A DNA stretch of 64,000 nucleotides from Asterochloris sp. CNOR1 (lineage: Eukaryota > Chlorophyta > Trebouxiophyceae > Trebouxiales > Trebouxiaceae). The notes below the pieces were generated by a model. It was given only the letters and a program-made list of their open reading frames with translations. It was not told where the DNA came from and searched no databases. The position numbers and the translations under genes were made by a program. Positions 23,581-33,600 of the stretch are shown here, one piece after another. Each line of letters begins with the position of its first letter. Positions within the stretch are counted from its first letter, which is position 1. Location of the stretch: assembly GCA_963969365.1 (NCBI GenBank), contig OZ017754.1, positions 682,001 to 746,000 on the forward strand, read 5' to 3'.

Positions 23581-24063
23581 TTAATATGACCAAAATAGCG
23601 GAAAGGCAAGTGCACAAAAGATGAGCGCAATGGTCTGCTTGCAACCCCATGTGCACACAAGATGGAGTTGAAGGTCTGATGTTGCTGGACTGTGCAGCGC
23701 AGACGTATCAGCTGGCCCTGCCTCCAAGTCATCTGTCTCTCTGATGTCAAGGCGCTCCAGCAAGGCGTCCAGCTGGTCTGAATTTGTCCAGCTGGCTGGA
23801 TTGACAGCCACAGGCGCAGTGTGGAGCGGTCTGCGACCCACAGAAGCTGTACAATACACAGACATGCAGCTGCCTGCTGGAGGGGCTGCGTGATGAAGAC
23901 GACTCTGCAGGGACAACGTAGCTTGCAAAAGGTGCCTGATGCTGGGCAGTGATGCAGCAAGTGTGCTCAGCCGAACTGCTTCTGATGATTGGCAGTGCCA
24001 TGCAGGTAAGGCTGCACGCGGCTGAGCATGACTGTCAAACAACTCAGATCCTGCACTGTTCAC
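23581..24063 (-). CDS. hypothetical protein with hydrophobic C-terminus (weak)
   Basis: A 160-codon frame runs from ATG 24063 to a stop at 23581. Two stretches look protein-like: RLSTLAASLPSIRHLLQ and DQLDALLERLDIRETDDLEA. It ends in a hydrophobic tail, TIALIFCALAFPLFWSY, which could anchor it in a membrane. CAG acceptor-like sites occur inside, so the true structure may be several exons, or the 3' exons of the small coiled-coil gene immediately to the right on the same strand. No family is recognised. Confidence 0.2.
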   Translation of the reverse strand: MNSAGSELFDSHAQPRAALPAWHCQSSEAVRLSTLAASLPSIRHLLQATLSLQSRLHHAAPPAGSCMSVYCTASVGRRPLHTAPVAVNPASWTNSDQLDALLERLDIRETDDLEAGPADTSALHSPATSDLQLHLVCTWGCKQTIALIFCALAFPLFWSY

Positions 24064-24160
24064 TGAACTCTGTACACTTGGAAGTTGAATATGCCTGATG
24101 CTCCAGAGGCCTTACGAATGTTTGCAGCACAAAAAAACGGCTAGTACAAAAGTCCCTGTT

Positions 24161-25089
24161 CTACTTCTTTGAGGTAGACTCTTCGCCAGATCCTGAGGCC
24201 GCCCGCTGTGGTTTTGCGCCTTTGGTCAGGACGCCATTTACGGACTCGAAATTCCGCTGACAACCTGCATGTTGGGAAGCCATCAGCGCCTGGGCACCAC
24301 ATTTGCAACAATCAGCTGCTGGTACTGGCAAACATAGCATGGGGCCCTCTCAGCTGCGCGGAGAGCAACAGCACCTGCGGACAGTGCTGCAATAAACGGT
24401 GCTTGCTGTCTTGGTAGCCAAGGCTACAAGCATTTGATTGGGAGCAGAGATCCATGCAGCAGGGCACACCATGTATCTACCGCTGCGCAGGAAACAGGCA
24501 GATCATGACGGAGTGTGTCTAACAAGCAACATGAGCCTACACACCAGCAGCCCGTTATCCACGTTTAGCCTTCGGCAAGCAAGGACCCCTGTCCTGTGCA
24601 TGCTGATTGACAGCAGGCAGGCCAATATAGAATCATCTCACCGAAAGACATGAGCCTCGAGGTCAGCAGCCTGCTGCTCCAGCTCACGGAGCTGCTCACA
24701 GCAGATCCCAGCTGCTGCGCTCTTCTTGTCGCACTCAGCAGACGCTGCAGTGGCACGCCCCATGGCCACCTTGGCTCTGGACTGGGCCCGCAGCAGAGTA
24801 CACTGGTCAGCAGGTATGCCTATGGCATCTTGCAGCCTGCTGGACACTCAGTATGCATGGGCATGTACAGCTGTAACCCATGCACCAGCAGGAACCATTT
24901 GATGCAGGCCTGCTGGATCCTGCATACATCTATGCAGCTGATAGGATGTGGCCTTTCAACATGAAGCTGCCTGCCAGGTATTGATTTTGACCTCATTGTG
25001 CCAGCATGGACCAGGTCAGATAGACTCCCGTCGGATTTCTGAGACAGCCCGCCGTGGCTTTCAGCGGAGGATCCGATCGAAGCTGACAT
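24161..25089 (-). CDS. small coiled-coil protein, unknown
   Basis: Exon 1 (25089-24992) starts MSASIGSSAESHGGLSQKSD, with an alternative in-frame ATG at 25107. It joins in phase to exon 2 (24836-24642), which is predicted coiled coil: RLQDAIGIPADQCTLLRAQ, then ECDKKSAAAGICCEQLREL, then EQQAADLEAHVF. A third exon starts near 24274. Read in phase it gives a basic tail ending EVEQGLLY; another frame of the same exon gives a Lys-rich tail ending SGEESTSKK with stop at 24161-24163, which would need an extra exon between. The start and exons 1-2 are reasonable; the C-terminus is unresolved. Function is unknown. Confidence 0.4.
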
Positions 25090-25241
25090 TGCCCTCGCAA
25101 AGCTGACATTGGAGCAGGGCAACTGTACTGCTGGAAGCAATGTGCCGGCCTCCCAACAGGTCTGTCGTCGCCTGCTCATGCACGTGAGGGACGAGCTGCC
25201 CCCTGGCAGCCCATGTCTGTAGCCTATTGGCACCCCCTCAC

Positions 25242-28200
25242 ATGCTGCTCCAGCAGCATGCGGTTCAGCCTATGTCCTCCATGCAGTCAATGAAAGAGGG
25301 CCTGGGCGTTGACATGACGACCAGGCGGGTGGGCAAGCACCGCATCTACATGAATGTGGGCTATGACCTCACAGAGGAGGATCTGCGGCAGTATTTCAGC
25401 ACCTTCGGGCAGGTGTCTGATGTATACCTGCCCAAGCACAAGAGCAGCCGAAACAAGGGCTTTGGCTTCACCACTTTCGAGACGGAGAAGGCACTGGAGG
25501 CAGCCCTCCAGGTGAGCAGCGTAGCTACCACACTTTATGTGATGCAGCGTGTGAGGCTGAGGTGGCGGCGCTGCTGTGGACTGCACAGCATTGCATCCAG
25601 CCAGGCAGCCCACCACAGAGACGGCAGATGACCCCAGTCTCATAAGCACTTTATCGATCCTGCGAGCGCAATATTGCCTCTACGATATCAGAATCCAAGA
25701 TCTTGGCATTCTCCAGGAGTGGCGCCCTGGACAACCTTGCACCTGCGGCCGCATGCTGCAGTCATGCACGCGCAATCCATACGCATATGATCTATGTGAG
25801 GCATGGTGTTTTCATCTGTTTACAGCAATGACTCATGCTGATTTGGATAAGGGCCGTTAACAATGCACACCCGGTCAACTCATGCCACAGTGTGCAAACT
25901 CCGCAGCTTTTGCTGAAGCGATGTCATTGGGTCATGTCATGGAAAGGGCAGCCGTCAAAAAGCATGCCCCTCGACCCTTGCTCCAGCCAGTGCTACCTGC
26001 CAACCTGGCCTGGTAGTTTGTCGACGCTTAGAATATTGGGCCATCATCTGCAGGCAGCCCAAGCACCAGGCAGAGCCGTGCCCTCATTGAGCAAAGCAGG
26101 AGCAAGCGGTGGTGCACACCAACCACTCTCAAAGGTGTTGCAGACTCTGCCTTCTCATGTTGCAGGCTGAGGAGCTGTGGGTAAGGCCAAGCAGGGCCAG
26201 GCCGCACTGAGCAAGGCAGGCAGGCAGGAGCCACACAGAGGTGCATGCAAGGTGTCCTTCACCTCACCAGCACTCCAGTCTCTCATTCCACCGCTGCAGA
26301 CTCAGGAGCATGTCGTCCAGGGGCACCTTGTCAAAATCAACAAAGCAGGGCCCCGGCCGGAGCATGAGGTGGAGCAGAGGCTGGCAGAGCGCGGCCACAG
26401 CCTGGATGCGGCAGTGCAGCCCCCAGCCCTGCATGGGAAGGGGCCACGGCTGTACGTCGGCGGCATTGCGGAGGACCTGGGAGAGGAGAAAATCAGACAG
26501 GTGAGTTGGTGACATGCACCAAGTAGGTCAGGGGAGTGTGTTGGCATGTGGTCAGAATGGCAGAGGCACCAGGGGGTGATGAGCCTCACACGTGGGTGCC
26601 TGCACAGGGTGGTGGCGAAGGAGCTGTGGTCGCAGGCATCACTGCTGTGGAGCCTGGAGGAGCAGGATGTTTGACAGGGCCTGGCAATCAAAACAGGTGC
26701 CAAGGAGGCCTCAAGAAGGTGCCCAAGCCCTGCACATTGCATGCAACTGAGCTGTGGCGCCTCTGCAGCACATAGATCAAGGGGGCGACGCTGCTTGCCG
26801 AGAGCACCTGTGGCATCTCCCAACACGTCAGCCAGTAGGACAACACATCGACCGTCGCTGCTGAGCTGCTCTGTGTGCGCTGCCTTGCAGCACTGCAGCA
26901 CGAGGGGCACCGCGGCGCTGCGTTGTCTCCTGCCTGGCACCAATGCAGCCTGGCCGGGAGAGTGTGCTTGTTTTGACCCTCCCTCTCCTGCTGCTCCTCA
27001 GCATAGCGTGTGACATAGGGCTGGCTCTCAATGGCCCTCCTTGTCACAACCTGCCTTGGAGCAGCTGGTGCTGGCAACTCCACGTCCTGTCCTGCAGCAC
27101 TCAAGGCGGTAGGAGCCATGCTGGCCGCCAGCTTGAGCTGAGCCGCACTTTGCATCACTTCAGCAGGGCAGGGCAGCAAGCAGGGCAGCAATGCTGGAGG
27201 CAATCATGCCGGCAGGAGCTGGGTGGCTCACAAAGCCCTGCACTCAACCACCTTACTTCTGGCCTGCAGCACTTCAGCAAGTGGGGCAACGTGGTGGACG
27301 TGTACTTCCCTGGGAAGGGGCGCCCCAAGCGTGTCAACTACTGCTTTGTGACCTTTGACAACTGGCGGGCGGCCCAGCGCGCATGCCTGCAGTCAGAGCG
27401 CTCCATTGCAGGATCGGTGAGCTCTGACCCGCACAGCCTTAGCACTGGTCAGAAAGGGCTGCCTTTGTTGTGGCCAACACAGCTGTGGGGACGTAACTGT
27501 GGAGGCTGTCTTGTATGCTGCACTGGGCATCTGCTGCTGTGACGGACAATCTGTGGAGCCTGGTGCTTCTGACACCGGCAGTGAGTCCTGTCCTGCACTG
27601 GCATCCTGTGGGAAAATGTGTTCATGAGACCTACTGCAGAGCTGCGCTTCAGCTGTGAGCTGGTGTGCAGGCCCCCATGCATGCCGGGAGTCAAAAGTTG
27701 TTCACTGGGGTAATTGGGAAGCCATGCCTGCTGCAATCCTGCTGCTTGGGCAGAAGAAAGCAGCTGTTTCATGGGACTTCTGAGCTGCACACTGCAATCT
27801 TCTTCGCTGTTCACCCCCTGCTTGGAGTATGGGCTGCCCTGCAGTTGCTGCACTTGCTCAGCACATACGGCTTGCCCAGCGGCAGGCAATCGCCCAGGGT
27901 CCTCTCCTGCCCTGCAGCCAATGGAGATTGCAGAGGGCCTGTTGCTGGGGTGCTGCCCTGCCCTGCAGTCCCTCCCTGGGGGGGCGCCTGCGCCCCTCAG
28001 TACCCAGCTCAACAAGGCTGCCTGCACCTGAGGGGTGGCACAGTCAACCAAGAACATAAATGTTTTGAGGCTGCATTCCCTGCCATGAGCACTGCAGGCG
28101 AGGGACCCATCCCTGCACCCTCAGGACCACACTTTTCAACAGTCTCATGTCCCCCCTGCCCTGCAGACCCTGCAGTCCATCAACATAGCAGAGGAGCGTG

Positions 28201-29624
28201 TGACTGACCAGGAGCAGCAGCAGGTTGCGCTGGCTGCTGGGGCGGCTGTGGCAGCCGGCGGGGGCCCCATGCTGGCGGCCCACAACCCCAACCTGACAGC
28301 CGCGCTGCACCTGGGGGGCGCCACCATCTACGGCGGGGGCTTCAACGCATCCCCCGCGCTGCAGCAGCTCGTGCTGCAGCAGCAGCAGTTGGAGAGCCTG
28401 GGCCGGGCCCAGAGCCCCCATGTCGGGGCTCAAGGCCATGGGCAGGGCATGCTTGCCTCGGCAGCACTTGCTTCTGGGGGTTTCCCGCAGTCCCCCTCGG
28501 GTGCAGGGGCCTACAGCGCAGCCCAGCAGCAGCAGCAGCAGCTTGCTCAGGTGATCAGCCTGCAGCAGTTGGCTGCGGCAGCCGCGGCAGCGCAGCAGAT
28601 GGGGAACCCGCTCGCGCACCCAGGGGGGCACCAGCAGATGGGGCTGTGGCCCCAGGGGGCCCCGGCCGCCGACATGGCCTCCCTGGCCAGCAGCCTCCTC
28701 ACCGGCAGCAGCGCAGGCCCCGCCAGCCAGCCCTATGCAGGGGCCCTGCCACACGGGCAGCTGGCGCCCGAGTACGTGCACCACTCCTTCCCTCAGTCCG
28801 GCTACCCGCCGCAGTCAGCCCCAGCCCCTGCGGGTGCCCTGCCATTCCAAAGGGGGTCAGCCTCCCTGCCGTTGCCACCATCCGCCATTTCAGTCGTCAG
28901 TCAGAACATGCAATCCTGGGGGGATCTCCTGCCCCAGACAGGGAGCCTGTCGCATGCCAGCTCTCTGCAGGTGAGACTGCTCGAAGTTGGATTGATGGGG
29001 TCTGCTGCTGAGTGCGTGAGCCTAAAGGCCTGCTGCATGCCTGCTTCGAGCAGGTGAGACAGCTCGAACTCAAACTTGATGGGATATGCTGATATGCTGC
29101 TTAGTGCAAAAGCCTGAGGGCCTGCTGCATGCCCGCTTCCAGCAGGGGAGACAGATAGACCCTCGATTGATTTGCGCAGTGTGCAGTGTACATCAGAACA
29201 GGCAGGCCGGGGAAGTGCTGCCCACACGTGGGACGCCCGCCACATGCCAGCTCTCAGCAGGGCAGGCCTCACTGTCCTGTGGTCTGCGAGTATCTCTTGC
29301 CTTTGCTGGGCAACCCTGGCCTCTGCCTGCCTTGTCGGGAGTGTGGGTGCACACGCGTGTTTGGACAGCAACCAAAGGGTGCATAGGGCCTGACAGGGCA
29401 TGCTTGAGGGCCGTGGCGATGCAGCATCCGGCCGCAAATGCTGATGCACTGACTCACTCCCACCCTCACCCTTTCAACAGGGCGATCAGCACCAGCAGAA
29501 CCCCCACGCCAACGGTCTGAACAGCCACCACTCACCTGTGGCTGCACCTCACACCCTGGGTCCTCACCCAGGCAGCAACAGTCAGCCCTTTCCGTCGCCC
29601 AGTGAGTCATCTGCTGTGTCTTGA
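25242..29624 (+). CDS. two-RRM, Gln-rich hnRNP-type RNA-binding protein (DAZAP1/Musashi-like architecture)
   Basis: Five exons all in phase 0 (25242-25511, 26300-26500, 27270-27416, 28167-28970, 29481-29624) give about 521 residues from the first ATG; the frame is open upstream, so a further 5' exon is possible. RRM1 spans exons 1-2: RNP2 IYMNVG, RNP1 NKGFGFTTF, then KALEAALQ joined to TQEHVVQGHLVKINKA. RRM2 spans exons 2-4: RNP2 LYVGGI, RNP1 VNYCFVTF, ending STLQSINIAEERV. Each RRM is interrupted by introns. The rest is Gln/Ala/Gly/Pro-rich, with a poly-Gln run encoded by CAG repeats near 28525-28545, typical of splicing or translational regulators that form condensates. The C-terminus is HSPVAAPHTLGPHPG-like with stop at 29622-29624. 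The specific orthologue is not identified. Confidence 0.85.
28950..29180. repeat. echoes of exon 4 donor edge (two-RRM gene)
   Basis: Three units of about 85-90 bases start near 28950, 29034 and 29127. Each contains a GCATGCC-GCT-CAG block, then a GTGAGAC or degraded GGGAGAC donor, then CTCGAA-like sequence. Unit 1 contains the real exon end and donor at 28971; units 2 and 3 are intronic, unit 2 with an intact GTGAGA donor. Confidence 0.75.
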
Positions 29625-30650
29625 GCCGGTCTGCGTGTGGTGCAAGCCTGCATCCCCCTGGGTGCTGTACCACCACGGCCTGCCTGAGCCTTTTCCTGCA
29701 CTTAAGCCTGCATGGCTGAGGTGCTGGGCCACACCAGCCTGTCTGAGCACGCTGTAGCCTGCCAGTTTAATGTTCAGGCAGGCTTAAGCTTTTTGCTGAT
29801 CTGTCTTGCTCGCAGCAGACTGCAGGCTGCTCAGCTGCAGCCTGCCTGCATGACCAGGCGTGCTCCTGAGCAACACTGTTGGAGCCTCATGGAATGCTTG
29901 CTTGCACCCTGCAGCCTCGTCACTATGCTGATCATTGCTGTTGCCGCCCTGCAGGCTGGATATGAGCTGACGCTTAGCTGCGTCAGGCACGGCTGAAGGT
30001 TTTGGTCCTGGTCACAAGTGTAGAATTCATTGTGGCAAGTCAGTAGTCATCTGATCATCGCGCTCACTTGTTCTCCTTCGGTGAGGCAGCGACTTAGAGG
30101 GCCATACAGCCTCCTCCCCATCCACAGCAAGTCCAGAACAGTGGTCATGTCTTAGCCTTCTACTGCTGCATGTGCCTGATTTTGTCAGCATTTCCTGTCA
30201 GCAGCAACCACCTCTGACCGCATGGCTGTTCAGCTTGGTTCCTGCACTCAATAAAGCTGGCCCAGTTGTGGGCCGGCCATCAGCCATCTTCCGGCGGAAA
30301 TCTTGCACCGAGTTGCAGTGCATGCGGTAGAGCCATGGTGCTTGTCCGAGTCCTAGATCTTGCTGCAGCAGAACCGGAATGTACTTTGTTCATTAAACCA
30401 TGTCCTCCTACTGTGCTGCAAGCCTTTCAGCATTCCCAGTCCCCTGCCCACCTTGCTGCTGCCTTTCCTGCACTAGGCTTACTGCCTGGCAAAGACCGCC
30501 TTTCATACAAATATGGTTGCCTGTCAGTAGGGGTAGAGCTTACTGCCTGGCAAAGACCGCCTATCATACAAAGATGGTTGCCTGCCAGTAGGGGTAGAGT
30601 ACTGATGAATTTCTGAAAACCGCAACTGATTGGAAGGGCTCTCATTGAGT
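29625..30650. other. convergent 3' region, two-RRM gene / EIPR1
   Basis: No exon is supported. The region should hold the 3' untranslated regions of both convergent genes. It includes a clean two-copy tandem duplication at about 30477-30600. Confidence 0.5.
30477..30600. repeat. recent tandem duplication, 2 x about 61 bp
   Basis: Two copies of GCTTACTGCCTGGCAAAGAC followed by CGCC, ATCATACAAA, ATGGTTGCCTG and CAGTAGGGGTAGAG differ at only a few bases. It lies in the 3' region between two convergent genes. High identity suggests a recent event. Confidence 0.85.
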
Positions 30651-33600
30651 TTAAAGCATTATTCTGTACTTGAGCTTCGAAGAGACATGACGCATGACGA
30701 GGCGGCCATCATAGGAAAGTGACGCAAACATCCATGGGTCCACTACACCCCAGGCAACACCTGCACATACAGATTGCTTTGGGGGAAGATCAGCAGTGGG
30801 CAAACACCAGCCACAGGGGTTGCTCACAGATGCGCTCACCCAACAGCACCGGTATGTCAACATCATAGTTGTTGCACTTGGTGGCAACAAAGCTGCCCAA
30901 ACTCTCAGCGGGACAGATGCTCTATGTGCATGATAGGACATGGCAGGGCTGCTGACACAGGAGAGCAGTTATAGTTACAAGCCCCAGATGCTCTTGCAGT
31001 GCATACTGCTAGGAGTCAAGCACAGAGCACTGCTCACCATACACGCTCTCCTCATGGTCATCGTACATCTGTGGCCTGGGCTCTCCCTGGTCCTTCCCAA
31101 ATCCCCGCGCCCCAGCGGCAGCGCTGCCTCCCCGACGGTGCTGGGGCTGTGTGGACGGAGACGCCGCAGGCGACTGGCGGGCACCCCCCTGCAGCATAGG
31201 GGTGCTGCACGTTGTTGCAGGAGCGCTGACGAAGCAAGAGGTTGAGTGACGTGCTGGCTATCGGCCAGCAGCTCTCCTCAAGGCAGTCTTTTACTGCTGG
31301 GCCTTGCATGGCTGCAACACAGAGTAGGCGGCGGGGTGATGTGGTCTGCCGAGCAGACCCTGGCAGAGCAGCGGCCAGTCTCAGGCGGGTGCACTAACTG
31401 CCCCAGTGGTGCCATGGGGAACGCTGCGGGCAAATAGCAGGCGCCCTCCCAAAGCAGGAGGGTGCAGCAGCTCGATGCAGGGACGCCGCTGGTACATGAG
31501 GGTGGGGCACAGAGAGCTGATCAAGATGTGCAGTGCATGGTCACTAGATTGTTTCAGGAAGCGCCAGGTGACTGCCTGGCAGCCCCTTGCAGTGCAGAAG
31601 TCGTGTCTCAGGCACCCATGAGTGCAGCACAGGGCAGGCGGTGGTGCTGCATGGGTGAGATGTCGTGGGCGACGGGCGGACAATCATCCTGCGCCCACAG
31701 GAGTGCACAAGTGATGGCAGGGACTCTGTGGGGATGCACGGGCACTCTCCTGCAGACTAGAGGTCACTGAGGCCTGCATAGCTGCACCACAGAGCTGGAG
31801 CAGGCTGCAGCAGCTCAGTGCACCAGAGAGTGCCAATGCCACTGGGCTGCAGCACAGGGTTGGGTGCAGGCGGCAGCAGCTTAGAGCATCAACTCGCCCT
31901 GAAGGCACTAAATTGCAGCACAGAGCTGGTGCAGGCCACTGTGGCTCCGTGTGCAGCGATGCGCCACAGATTTGCCGGAGGTGTGTGGTATGGGTTTAGT
32001 GCAGGCAGCAGCCGCTCAGTGTGCCAAGGTGCAATGAATCAATACAAGGTGTCCCTGTGTGGCGCTGCAGGCGGCTGTGCAGGAACAGTGGCTCCTGTGT
32101 GTCTGTGCATGGGCTGCCATCTACAGAGTCAGAATGGTGCCGCCAGCAGGTCGAAGATAGTGAGACATCACGCCTTTTGGCTGGCAGCTTTCTGAGGCCA
32201 GTGGGGTGAGGCCACAGCACAGCCGTGCCAGGCAGGCTGGGCACTTGGACGTGCAGCAACCGACAGCCCTCCAGTACTCGAGTACACCTAGCCTCCCAAG
32301 ACTGTGCTGTGAGCTCCCCTGGCATGCGACGCATGCCAGCCAGCAGGGGGCTCATCCACAGCGCTGTGCCATGGGTTCATGCCAGTGGGTGCAGGTGGCT
32401 GTCCCGAGCAAGCGTGTGTGCCACAGCACAGTCCTGCCTGGCAGTGATGACGCATGCAGCAGGCGGCCAGGCGATGGTGTGGCACAGGCCTCTGACCTGT
32501 TGTGCACCGGCAGGGCAAGCTGTCCAGCAAGGGAGTTTGCCACAGCACCCCTGTGCCAGGCAGGGCTGGGCAGTCGAGTGTGCCGCAGGCAGTCAGGCAA
32601 CTGTGAGGCCCAGGCTTCTGAGTGCGCCAGTCAGGTGGTCGGCAAACATGCAGCTTGGGCATGCTGCACAGCCTGACCAAAAGGGCACATGATCCAGACA
32701 ATTGCCAGCCTGCATGGCTTGGGTGCCAGACCACAACTGATTGGGCCTTCGTGCTGCAAGCCTGCATGGCTCAGGTGCTGGGGAGTCTGGCCTGCTTCAG
32801 CACGGCGGGGCCTGCCATGCAGCACAGCTCACCAGCGAGGGGGTGTGCCACAGCACAACAGTGGAGTCTGAGGAGGCTGACAGGATCAGGGTGTCATGTG
32901 CGGGGCTGAAGCGCGCCTGCCACACCCAGTGGGACTGGCGCCCCAGCTGAAGCAGGGGCTGCGGGGTGGTCCCGCTCCCCAGAGACCTGCAGAGAAAAGA
33001 GGAAAAAGGTGGGCGAGAGTTGCTGTCACAGCTGTGCCAGGCACAGAGTTCAGGCCTGAGCAGGACGGTCAGTGCCTGAGTGCTGGCGCTGCTGCGCAGG
33101 GACCTGCAGACAGGCAGAGCAGGCAGCTGAGTAGCAGACCAATGCTGAGATCTGGAGCAGGGGCTGAGGGCTGACGCTGCTGCCCAGACGTCAGCTGGCA
33201 AACGGGCTGGGGCCTGACCCTGCTGCCCAGATATCTGACGCCAGGCAGGCAACGTAGCTGCGACAGCAGTGGTCCCAGGCTCAAAGGGTCAGGAACGCAG
33301 GGCAGCAGACACTGCCGGCTGATGCGGCCTGCTGCTCATCACTGCCCGCCGGGGGCCTGCAGGCGACCAAAGGCGCAGCTGGCTTGAATCGTAGGCAAGG
33401 CTTTGTTGCCGTCGCCCGCCTACAGAAGACCCATTGCAGTGACGCATCACCTGAGGCCTTCAGGGCAGCAGAGCGCCGGCCTCCTGCCAGCAACTTCTTT
33501 AAGAAAATCGTTGTCAGCCTGGAAGACTGAGAACTGCGCCGCCAGGACCTCAGGTGACACATGCGCAGGCGTCAAGCCACGCCAGCCTCAGCATCACCTG

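Noticed and set aside
28520-28550. CAG-repeat run as a microsatellite or mobile signal
   Set aside because: It lies in frame within the Gln-rich part of the two-RRM protein and encodes poly-Gln; ordinary for this class. The same holds for the CAG run near 57105-57125.
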